From Verrucomicrobiota bacterium (GTDB taxonomy: Bacteria; Verrucomicrobiota; Verrucomicrobiia; Verrucomicrobiales; DEV007), in NCBI GenBank assembly GCA_020630835.1, contig JAHDIL010000025.1, positions 1-10,848 of the forward strand: 10,848 nt of DNA, given 5' to 3'. This document shows positions 1-5,971 of this stretch, in pieces. The position numbers and the translations under genes were made by a program. Under the pieces are notes generated by a model. The model made no database searches and was not told the origin of the DNA. It saw only the letters and a program-made list of their open reading frames with translations. Numbering within the stretch: position 1 is the first letter of the stretch; the number at the start of each line of letters is the position of its first letter.

Positions 1-1776
1 GAAAACGTCTTCGAATACAACCACTCGAAGGAGCACGTAGAGGCGAATCTTGAAAATGCCAACCAGGCGCTACAGGACATCACCACCGAGCTGGCCGAAT
101 ACGGTGCGGCATACGAGTCAGGAGATCTCACCAAAGAGCAACTTGGTGACCTGCTTGCCGTCGTCGATGTCAAGTTCGCTTACTACCTGCAGGAAATGAT
201 CGAGGCCGAGAAAAACTGGAATTTCTGGATGGATAACACCGTCTTCGAGGCTTTTCTCACCTCTGATGACGACCTCCTTATGGAGATCTACGCCATGCCA
301 AGCTCCATTTTCGATGGAGCGATTCAGGCACCCAAGTCGCACTTTGTCGAGAGCCTAGAGGTTGGAGCCAACACAACAGCGTCACTGGACAGCACCATCA
401 AGACTCTGGAAGTCACTCTTGCTTCCATAAAGACTGTCGAAACAACTGCCGATGTGATTGCTGTTGCTAGTGGTGTCGGCATGTCGGCTGTGGCGATCAA
501 GAAGCTGACCACCAAATATACTGTTAAGGAAGCTTCCAAGATCCTCGCCAAATATGGCAGCGTCCAACTTGCGCAGGCGACTGGTGCCTTTGCAGCGGCC
601 GAAACTCTGAAAGCAGCGGCACGCGCAGCGGGTATTCCCGATAGTCAGGTCAAACTGATCGCTTCTGGTTTAGAGATCTACGGACTGGCGAAAATGCGAG
701 GTATTGCCAAGGCGGGCGAGAAGTTGCTCGATAAGAAGATCAGTCGTCTTAACCCAAAAACGCAATCAGAGCTGACGGAGAAAGCTGTCAAAGAAACCAT
801 CGCGACCTGCTTCGTGGCAGGCACACTCGTTTCTACTGATATTGGTCTGAAACCGATTGAAGATATCGAGGTTGATGATCTCGTCTGGTCGATGCCCGAG
901 AGTGGTCGCGGTCCACCAGCTCTCAAGCCTGTGGTGGCGCTCATTTACACTCATCCGACGGAGCTAATTGAATTGGCTCTTGCTAGTGAAGCAACGATCG
1001 TTGGGACGAAAGAGCACCCGTTCTGGTCGCAGACCCGCCAAGCATGGGTGCCGATGGCTGAGCTGCAGGTTGGAGAGCGACTGCTCGCGCTAGAGGGTGA
1101 GACAGCTGTTGTTGGATCCATTGGACAGCGCCTAGCGGCTGATGGTGAGCGATTCACGACTTACAACTTCGAGGTTGCTGGCCATCATACGTATTTCGTT
1201 TCGCCTAATGCGGACGGTCCAGAAATTTTAGTGCACAACCAAGGTGCAAATTGCGTCGAGGCGAGGAAGTATTATCGAGAACTTCGTGCTCAGGGAAAAA
1301 CAAAGGAAGAGGCGAAAATCTCGGTTTATGAAAAGCATGGGTATCCCGATCAGGCATCTCCTTTTAGCGAGACTCAAACTGTTTCTGGCGGGATTTTTAC
1401 GAAACGAACAAAATGGAAAGCACCTGCTGCCGATGGGACAGGGCAATCTTACCAAGTATACCAAAGGGACATCGATTGGAATTTAAAATGGAATGGGTTG
1501 ACTAATCTACAACATGCTCAAGCCGGTCGAGCACCGAGGGTTATGGTTGACGGAAAACTCGTCCGAATCGATCTGCACCACAGCAGACAAGATGGACGTG
1601 GCTCACTTTTTGAAATAAATACAGATACCCACTTGTCAACACCATCTGGACGAGGACGGGAGGCGCTACATCCATATGGTAACAATCAACACCCTGATTA
1701 TCCTGTAAACCGTGATGCATTTAATGTTGATAGGGTTCAATATTGGAAAGATCGCGCACAACAAATTAGAAGATGA
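1..1776 (+). CDS. Polymorphic toxin, C-terminal part: Hint (pretoxin) domain plus LHH nuclease tip (5' end outside window)
   Basis: The frame is open from the first base, so the N-terminal trafficking region is missing; 591 residues are visible. Residues 1 to about 265 are mostly helical and Ala-rich, without a family I recognise. A Hint domain starts at Cys270 (CFVAGTLV), has a block-B TKEHPF motif (Thr336, His339) and ends GHHTYFV then LVHN (His412-Asn413). Gln follows the Asn instead of Cys/Ser/Thr, so autocleavage rather than splicing is expected, as in pretoxin Hint domains that release the toxin tip. The last 175 residues match the LHH branch of HNH/ENDO VII nucleases: VDGKLVRIDLHH (His526-His527), a later THL His544, then HPDYPVNRDAF and YWKDRA. 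The likely role is a DNA-cutting toxin delivered to competing cells. The tip looks more AT-rich than the upstream part, as expected for an exchangeable module. The delivery route cannot be told because the N-terminus is absent. Family calls are from motif recognition only. Confidence 0.88.
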   Translation, partial: ENVFEYNHSKEHVEANLENANQALQDITTELAEYGAAYESGDLTKEQLGDLLAVVDVKFAYYLQEMIEAEKNWNFWMDNTVFEAFLTSDDDLLMEIYAMPSSIFDGAIQAPKSHFVESLEVGANTTASLDSTIKTLEVTLASIKTVETTADVIAVASGVGMSAVAIKKLTTKYTVKEASKILAKYGSVQLAQATGAFAAAETLKAAARAAGIPDSQVKLIASGLEIYGLAKMRGIAKAGEKLLDKKISRLNPKTQSELTEKAVKETIATCFVAGTLVSTDIGLKPIEDIEVDDLVWSMPESGRGPPALKPVVALIYTHPTELIELALASEATIVGTKEHPFWSQTRQAWVPMAELQVGERLLALEGETAVVGSIGQRLAADGERFTTYNFEVAGHHTYFVSPNADGPEILVHNQGANCVEARKYYRELRAQGKTKEEAKISVYEKHGYPDQASPFSETQTVSGGIFTKRTKWKAPAADGTGQSYQVYQRDIDWNLKWNGLTNLQHAQAGRAPRVMVDGKLVRIDLHHSRQDGRGSLFEINTDTHLSTPSGRGREALHPYGNNQHPDYPVNRDAFNVDRVQYWKDRAQQIRR

Positions 1777-2198
1777 TGAAGATTCCGGTTGATATCGAAT
1801 CACTAATGCACAAACAGCCAGGAACATTTTTTCGTGAAAATGCCAATGGAGCCCAGCAAAAGCTAATCGCACTTGGAGTTTCGGAAAATACTGAAGTCTT
1901 TGCCTTCCTGAGTGTGTATAAGATGCCTCTGGTGTCGGGGGGGAATTCCCTAGAAGAATTGATGGACATCTCGGAACCATCAGAAGATATGCGGCGTGTT
2001 ACTGAATTTGCATGGGAAAACTATCAGTTACCGAGAGATATTATTGTTCTGACTTCGTGCGAGGGAGAAGGTTTTTACGGGCTCTCTCTGTCCTCTGGTG
2101 AAGTTTTCGACATTAATCTGAATACCTTACAGGGCGATATTTCAGGGCAAGGAAAATGGAACAGCTTTTTTGTTTTTATAAAGTGGTTCCTCACGTGA
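1773..2198 (+). CDS. SUKH-like (SMI1/KNR4) immunity protein for the upstream nuclease toxin
   Basis: This 141-residue protein begins in an ATGATGA that overlaps the toxin stop codon. ATG at 1773 or 1776 could be used, and the overlap implies translational coupling. Position directly after an LHH nuclease tip is the standard place for a cognate immunity gene. The fold suggestion comes from the N-terminal helix, a central SEPSEDMRRVTEFAWENYQLPRDIIVLTS-type segment (residues 68-95) and CEGEGFYGLSLSSGEVFDI (97-115), which resembles the loop and strand region of SUKH proteins (the SMI1/KNR4 superfamily, widespread immunity proteins of polymorphic toxins). It is cytoplasmic, with no signal peptide or membrane segment. 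It should bind and block the nuclease in the producing cell. SUKH membership is a judgement by eye; the role as immunity protein is better supported by position than by sequence. Confidence 0.75.
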   Translation: MMKIPVDIESLMHKQPGTFFRENANGAQQKLIALGVSENTEVFAFLSVYKMPLVSGGNSLEELMDISEPSEDMRRVTEFAWENYQLPRDIIVLTSCEGEGFYGLSLSSGEVFDINLNTLQGDISGQGKWNSFFVFIKWFLT

Positions 2199-2201
2199 AT
2201 C

Positions 2202-2248
2202 TAAGTGGCAACCATACGTCGCAACCAATAGTAAGTGGCAACCAATAG
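2202..2248 (+). repeat. Direct repeat of a 13-mer just after the immunity gene
   Basis: TAAGTGGCAACCA occurs at 2202-2214 and again at 2232-2244. A related GCAACCAATAG occurs at 2221-2231 and 2238-2248. Short tandem direct repeats of this kind occur at the ends of some insertion sequences, such as the IS21 group, but no transposase is present here. It may be a leftover IS end or a recombination scar behind the toxin cassette. Confidence 0.5.
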
Positions 2249-2530
2249 CAACCGCCCTGCCAGCGTGCCAACCTATATCAAAATCCTCAAAAGCTTCTCG
2301 GTATTCACGGCTCCCACTCATCTGTGAGACAGCTTCCCCTTACCATCCGAACGCTGCAACGAAAGGTTCACCCAAACGCCATCCGATGTCCTGTTCAACT
2401 CTGAGGAGCACTCACTCGCATCTTTCAGCAGGCCCCCGATTCCAAAGCAAACGTAAGCAACGCGACCTTTTCGGCTCTATCTTTTATGATGTAGCGCGGA
2501 AAATGGATCGAACAAGCTAGAATCTGTAAG

Positions 2531-2806
2531 CTAGCGAGTTGAAGACCATCGCCAATCAGGGGGCTTGCAGCAGCCGCTCGCCGCGGAAATAGAAAAACCG
2601 TCAGCATCTATTTTGTTTTCAAGTTCAGATTGTGTAATTCCGAACAAAAACAGGGCTTTACTCAGGTCTTCTCCTTCCAAGAGCACCGGCTTGTCCAACA
2701 ACTCCGGCTGATCTTCAATCGGGACAGAATCAAGAGAGGGGGAAGTAGAAGCTACCACGTCCCGAACGAACTCGTGACCATGAATTTTATAACAATAGAG
2801 AGCCAT
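2531..2806 (-). CDS. Doubtful small hypothetical protein
   Basis: From the ATG ending at 2806 it encodes 91 residues (MALYCYKIHGHEFVRDVV...). The middle is acidic and protein-like (SVPIEDQPELLDKPVLLEGEDLSKALFLFGITQSELENKIDADG), while the last 15 residues (CCKPPDWRWSSTR) look like out-of-frame reading. The frame opens at a TTG ending at 2845, and an ATG ends at 2812. TTGACA (complement of 2840-2845) followed after 18 bases by TATACC (complement of 2816-2821) resembles a sigma-70 promoter, but it would leave almost no leader. It could be the third gene of the minus-strand unit, a truncated remnant, or chance. I recognise no family. Confidence 0.3.
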   Translation of the reverse strand: MALYCYKIHGHEFVRDVVASTSPSLDSVPIEDQPELLDKPVLLEGEDLSKALFLFGITQSELENKIDADGFSISAASGCCKPPDWRWSSTR

Positions 2807-2892
2807 GATCATGAAGGTATACAAAGGCGAGCCATTCGTTGTCAAGGACTAATGGGAATTAGTTAGTGGCCCTGATAGATACGTGCTTTCTT

Positions 2893-3291
2893 TCAATAAT
2901 CCTCAGAAAACATCACCGTCAAGACCCGACTCGTCACGGACGGATCGGCCGGATTTGGCGAGCCATATTGGAGATCTAGATCATAGTAATCGATCTTCCA
3001 GAAGACCGCTTTTCCCTCATGATCTATCGATCCAAAGTCGTGTTCCTCATGCGGGTCATTGTCCGGAGTGAAATCCCGGAAGGTTTGGATTTTCTCCAAG
3101 ATTTCGTGCTGAGCTACGGCACCCAAATTGGCTATGGAGGCCGTCATGACGACACGTCCGCCCGTAAGCGTTGTGCGGAATGTATCGTTGAGCACTCGAA
3201 TACGGTGCTTTTGGAGTTTGGGATTGATTGGCGGAGTTTCAGAAGATGTGACAGAAGCGGAGAAGTGTTCAAAGGATGGTCGGTCTGACAT
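2893..3291 (-). CDS. DUF3768 family protein
   Basis: This 132-residue protein of unknown function is recognisable as DUF3768, a family often found on plasmids and integrative elements. Characteristic pieces in order are HRIRVLNDTFRTTLTGGRVVMT (29-50), NDPHEEHDFG (78-87), FWKIDYYD (97-104) and SPNPADPSVTSRVLTVM (111-127). The first 28 residues are variable and Ser/Pro-rich. No signal peptide or membrane segment is seen. It follows the replication-relaxation gene with only 9 bases between stop and start, so the two are almost certainly co-transcribed. No clear Shine-Dalgarno sequence precedes the ATG, consistent with coupled translation. Nothing in the sequence shows a catalytic site. The family call is firm; the function is unknown. 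Confidence 0.85.
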   Translation of the reverse strand: MSDRPSFEHFSASVTSSETPPINPKLQKHRIRVLNDTFRTTLTGGRVVMTASIANLGAVAQHEILEKIQTFRDFTPDNDPHEEHDFGSIDHEGKAVFWKIDYYDLDLQYGSPNPADPSVTSRVLTVMFSEDY

Positions 3292-3300
3292 GAAAATGGG

Positions 3301-4146
3301 TTAAAAAGGAAGAGCAGCCTGTGTAATACCGGTCGGCATCAAGGCTTGAGGAGGCCCTCGATCATCTGGCGTCCAGATGGAGGTGTGGAGCAGGTTCTCT
3401 GAGCGATATCGCCAACCGGTGGCGGATCGGTTTTCTTCGTCGATCCATCGAGTCTGTGCGGTGAGGAAAAACTCCGGCGATTTGGTCCACCGCTTAGACG
3501 CCTGGGGCAGAAGTGATCCCAGTGAGGTGATACGCGCTTCAGAAGCGCACGCAAACAGCACCAGAACTCGTTGGGGAGAAGAAGCCCGGAGAGGGGTTGC
3601 CGTGTAAAGCTGGGCGCGGGTATCAAGATATCGTTGGATCTTACGCTGGATACTCTTTGCGTTGGAACGTTTCGCTCGGGCCGGATGAGTGGACCGGTCG
3701 AGTTCCAATAAAACCAGAACACGTTTTCCCTCTATCTCAACGAGCATGGCACCATCAGGGATAACTTGATAGCCCCGTCCCGCGCGGGAAAAGGCAAGAG
3801 TGCCGTCACGCCAGAAGCGCTTTACCGCATACCCGGCCCGCTCGCAGTCCCACCAGAACTTGATCCAGAAGCGCGACACTTCATATTCGTGGCGTTGGAG
3901 CGTATCGCTCACCGAAACAGTCGCTCGCCTATTGACCGCAATGTTCTGAGATTTTAGGAACTGAACGCCCTTTGTTCCGAGAAGATAGTAGTGCTCCCGG
4001 TTCCAGAGCATAGACCGCCGTCGCAGATAGCCCGCATCGCACAAGCCCCGTAGACGGCGATACAAGGTGTCATAGCTCGTGAAGGGCCTTGGGTGACGCT
4101 GGGTCACCTCTCCCACAAGCCGGGAGGTGAGCGTGAAATGATTCAC
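3301..4146 (-). CDS. Replication-relaxation family protein
   Basis: A protein of the Replic_Relax family, found on conjugative and mobilisable plasmids and ICEs and thought to act in DNA processing at replication or transfer. Residues 1-65 form a winged helix (YDTLYRRLRGLCDAGYLRRR..HYYLLGTKG). The second half carries HEYEV (86-90), IPDGAMLVEIEGKRVLVLLELDRST (129-153) and KSIQRKIQRY (164-173), an arrangement of His, Asp, Glu-x-Asp and Lys that resembles a nuclease-like core. The start is uncertain. The GTG ending at 4146 is the first usual start, but the same frame upstream reads LRLTDRDRFLLEQ, which fits the expected N-terminus of the family. No ATG, GTG or TTG exists between the TGA stop and that point, so CTG or ATC initiation, or a lost start, must be considered. 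A promoter overlapping the inverted motif at 4220-4261 lies upstream. It heads the minus-strand unit with DUF3768. Confidence 0.82.
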   Translation of the reverse strand: MNHFTLTSRLVGEVTQRHPRPFTSYDTLYRRLRGLCDAGYLRRRSMLWNREHYYLLGTKGVQFLKSQNIAVNRRATVSVSDTLQRHEYEVSRFWIKFWWDCERAGYAVKRFWRDGTLAFSRAGRGYQVIPDGAMLVEIEGKRVLVLLELDRSTHPARAKRSNAKSIQRKIQRYLDTRAQLYTATPLRASSPQRVLVLFACASEARITSLGSLLPQASKRWTKSPEFFLTAQTRWIDEENRSATGWRYRSENLLHTSIWTPDDRGPPQALMPTGITQAALPF

Positions 4147-4219
4147 CTGCTCAAGTAGAAACCGGTCTCGATCAGTCAGTCGAAGGATGAGGTATCAAGG
4201 GTGAGTAAATAGGGGTTTT

Positions 4220-4261
4220 AATTTTAGGGAAATTTGCACAATATGCAAATTTACCGAAATT
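4220..4261. promoter_or_regulatory. Operator or iteron site B: two inverted copies of the shared motif, with promoter for the minus-strand unit
   Basis: A 9-bp perfect inverted repeat AAATTTGCA (4230-4238) / TGCAAATTT (4244-4252) is separated by 5 bases. Each arm continues into the motif TGCAAATTTMYCKAAATT: plus strand TGCAAATTTACCGAAATT at 4244-4261, and minus strand TGCAAATTTCCCTAAAATT ending at 4220. TTTAGGGAAATTTGCA (4223-4238) is identical to 10431-10446 at the XRE gene. On the minus strand TTGCAT (complement of 4243-4248) and TAAAAT (complement of 4221-4226), 16 bases apart, make a plausible sigma-70 promoter for the replication-relaxation gene. A protein bound here would cover that promoter. 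Confidence 0.65.
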
Positions 4262-4289
4262 CAGCCGAACGACGTCTAGAGCTGCCCCA

Positions 4290-4535
4290 CTACGAAAGCC
4301 CCTCGATCTTGTCATCGGTAAGAGATATTCCGAGATATGACTCCAAAAATAGAACGCGGTCCCTCGAAGTGGGAATGCCCCCGAGCAACTGCCGAAACTG
4401 ATCCCGCGAGACGGATTCGGATGAGGATGATACCGCCCCGACGCGATTGAAGAAACCGACTTGCTGCACCGTCACGCAGTGGTCCCCTTGGCTTTTAACA
4501 GGAGAGGTGCCGAAGGAAGGAAGCAAGTGGAGCAT
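4290..4535 (-). CDS. Doubtful small hypothetical protein between the two regulatory sites
   Basis: An 81-residue ORF starting with ATG. The N-terminal half has little character; the C-terminal part (SVSRDQFRQLLGGIPTSRDRVLFLESYLGISLTDDKIEGLS) reads like a real helical protein. An in-frame stop lies 12 codons upstream and no other start is available. No Shine-Dalgarno sequence is visible. It lies between the two shared-motif sites at 4220-4261 and 4658-4686, on the same strand as the replication-relaxation gene. No family recognised. If it is not a gene, the roughly 390 bases here are a non-coding spacer that could hold an origin. Confidence 0.35.
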   Translation of the reverse strand: MLHLLPSFGTSPVKSQGDHCVTVQQVGFFNRVGAVSSSSESVSRDQFRQLLGGIPTSRDRVLFLESYLGISLTDDKIEGLS

Positions 4536-4657
4536 GACAGAAGTAGTTGCGTTGTAAAAGAACTCTCAGATTCGTCAAGCAATCGACTTCATCTCGATTT
4601 CAGGTGGCATCTTCGGTCTCACTTTGGGCGAGGTCGAAGATTTCACTCTTTCGGATT

Positions 4658-4686
4658 ATTTGCAAAAATTTCGATAAATTTGCATA
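4658..4686. promoter_or_regulatory. Operator or iteron site C in front of the primase gene, with possible promoter
   Basis: Positions 4658-4685 align without gaps to 10420-10447 at the XRE gene, 24 of 28 bases identical by eye. AATTTCGATAAATTTGCATA (4667-4686) differs by one base from the reverse complement of 4242-4261. On the plus strand TTGCAA (4660-4665), 17 bases and CATAAA (4683-4688) resemble a weak sigma-70 promoter reading toward the primase gene, so the motif would overlap it. Confidence 0.6.
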
Positions 4687-4888
4687 AATTACAAATCTAA
4701 CTAAAGTGTTAGGGCAGGTTTGCTTGGGAGAGAGGTAGCTCGAATTTCCTACTTCATTCTCCACAAGCACCTGCGCCGGTGTTGATCCCGTTCTGATCGA
4801 TACCTCCATCATCAAAGCAACCGGTCGTTGGTTTGGTATCCCTTTCGCTCCGCACACCATTCGTGCGCTGCGAATCATCCGCTGAGTG

Positions 4889-4908
4889 CTTCGCCATGGT
4901 TGGCGAAG
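4889..4908. other. Stem-loop just upstream of the primase start
   Basis: CTTCGCC (4889-4895) and GGCGAAG (4902-4908) form a perfect 7-bp stem with a 6-base loop, ending 31 bases before the preferred ATG. No U-tract follows, so it is not a typical intrinsic terminator. It could be a leader-RNA structure that affects translation. The region just before the ATG is pyrimidine-rich and has no Shine-Dalgarno sequence. Confidence 0.45.
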
Positions 4909-4939
4909 TTCAGCTTCACCTCTCACTCCTTCTATCTCT

Positions 4940-5971
4940 ATGTCTACTTGGATTGATTATGCAGAGCTCAAACAACGAGTCTCTGTTACCGATGTGCTCC
5001 GCTTACACAAAGTGGAACTCACCCAGCGCGGCGATAACCTCGTCGGGCCATGCCCGCTTCCCTGCCATGCAGGGGATCGAGACAATCAGGGAGCCTTTTC
5101 GGTTTCAATCAAACGCAACTGTTTCCGGTGCTTTACCTCGTGTGGAAGCGGGAACGTCATTGATCTACACGCTCGCTTTACCCAGCGTGACCCAGACAAT
5201 GCATCCCAATTCCGTGAGGCAGCACTGGAACTCAACGAGTTGTTTCCTGGAGGAGCTGGCAAAGCGCCGAAAAGCGCCAAGCCAGGCTCTCACAAAACGT
5301 CGGAATCTCCCGCGTCTCTTGAAGAGGAGACCAATGAGGCAGCCGCCGAGGAAGAGAACGTGATCAATGAGCCGCTCAAGTTCACACTCAACCTGAAGGC
5401 CGACGTTCCCTTTCTTCTGGACGAAAAAGGGTTTTCGGAAGCAACCATTCAGTCCTTTGGACTTGGCTGGTGCAACAAAGGCATGCTGGCCGGGCGGATC
5501 GTCGTTCCAATCCACAACGCTGATGGCGAGATTATCGCCTACGTCGGCAGAGGCCTCAAGGAGGCTGACATCGGCAAGCGTGGGCGTTGGCTGTTTCCCA
5601 AAGGGTTCCGCAAGGGGATGGAGTTGTTCAACTACCATCGTCTGGCAGAATACGACTTGGAGGAACAAAACCTAGTGGTGACAGAAGGCTTCTGGAGTGC
5701 CATCAGACTCTCCGAAGCGGGGATCCCTGCCGTCGCCCTTATGGGCTGCGAAATCAGCGATCAACAGTGCCGATTGATTGAGGAAGTCACCGATCGGGTT
5801 TGGCTGATGCTCGACCGTGATAAAGCCGGTTCGAACGCTGTCAAACAGGTCATCACCAAATTGGCGCAGCGTGTGCATGTTCGCCTGGCTCCCTACCCAG
5901 ACGATAGCGACCGCTCCCAGCCCGAAGCGTTCACCCCGGAAGAACTCAAGGCGAGTTTTTCAGCGGTGTAA
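4940..5971 (+). CDS. CHC2 zinc-finger and TOPRIM primase-like protein
   Basis: A 343-residue DnaG-type primase-like protein as carried by plasmids and ICEs, expected to make primers for element or transferred-strand replication in the cytoplasm. The N-terminal WIDYAELKQRVSVTDVL leads into a CHC2-type zinc finger with Cys38, His43, Cys61 and Cys64 as likely ligands (spacing C-x4-H-x17-C-x2-C, slightly wider than in DnaG), then CGSGNVIDL. After an acidic linker (about residues 95-140) comes a catalytic region with GRIVVPIHNADGEIIAYVGRGL, a TOPRIM Glu249 in VVTEGFWSA and the acidic pair in LDRDKAG (Asp292, Asp294). It lacks a C-terminal helicase-binding domain and is much shorter than chromosomal DnaG. 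ATG at 4940 is preferred over a GTG at 4886 because family similarity begins right after it. The stop overlaps the next gene by one base (TAATG), so translation of the ATPase is probably coupled. Confidence 0.85.
   Translation: MSTWIDYAELKQRVSVTDVLRLHKVELTQRGDNLVGPCPLPCHAGDRDNQGAFSVSIKRNCFRCFTSCGSGNVIDLHARFTQRDPDNASQFREAALELNELFPGGAGKAPKSAKPGSHKTSESPASLEEETNEAAAEEENVINEPLKFTLNLKADVPFLLDEKGFSEATIQSFGLGWCNKGMLAGRIVVPIHNADGEIIAYVGRGLKEADIGKRGRWLFPKGFRKGMELFNYHRLAEYDLEEQNLVVTEGFWSAIRLSEAGIPAVALMGCEISDQQCRLIEEVTDRVWLMLDRDKAGSNAVKQVITKLAQRVHVRLAPYPDDSDRSQPEAFTPEELKASFSAV

Larger units (their letters stand above)
2199..2892. other. Gene-poor stretch between toxin locus and transfer genes
   Basis: About 690 bases without a convincing gene. 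It contains the duplicated 13-mer near its left end and one doubtful minus-strand ORF (2531-2806). Several short overlapping ORFs on both strands show no recognisable protein character. The stretch looks like decayed or rearranged DNA at the junction between two functional blocks. Confidence 0.5.

Noticed and set aside
808..1239. Self-splicing intein in the toxin
   Set aside because: The His-Asn end is followed by Gln, not Cys, Ser or Thr, there is no homing endonuclease, and the downstream part is a toxin tip; a cleavage-only Hint domain fits better.
2630..2866. Plus-strand ORF of 78 residues in the gene-poor stretch
   Set aside because: It lies opposite the somewhat more protein-like minus-strand ORF, lacks a ribosome binding site and resembles no family.
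4600..4926. Minus-strand ORF of 108 residues over the primase leader
   Set aside because: It overlaps the regulatory motif and the primase leader, has no recognisable protein character and opposes the likely transcription.
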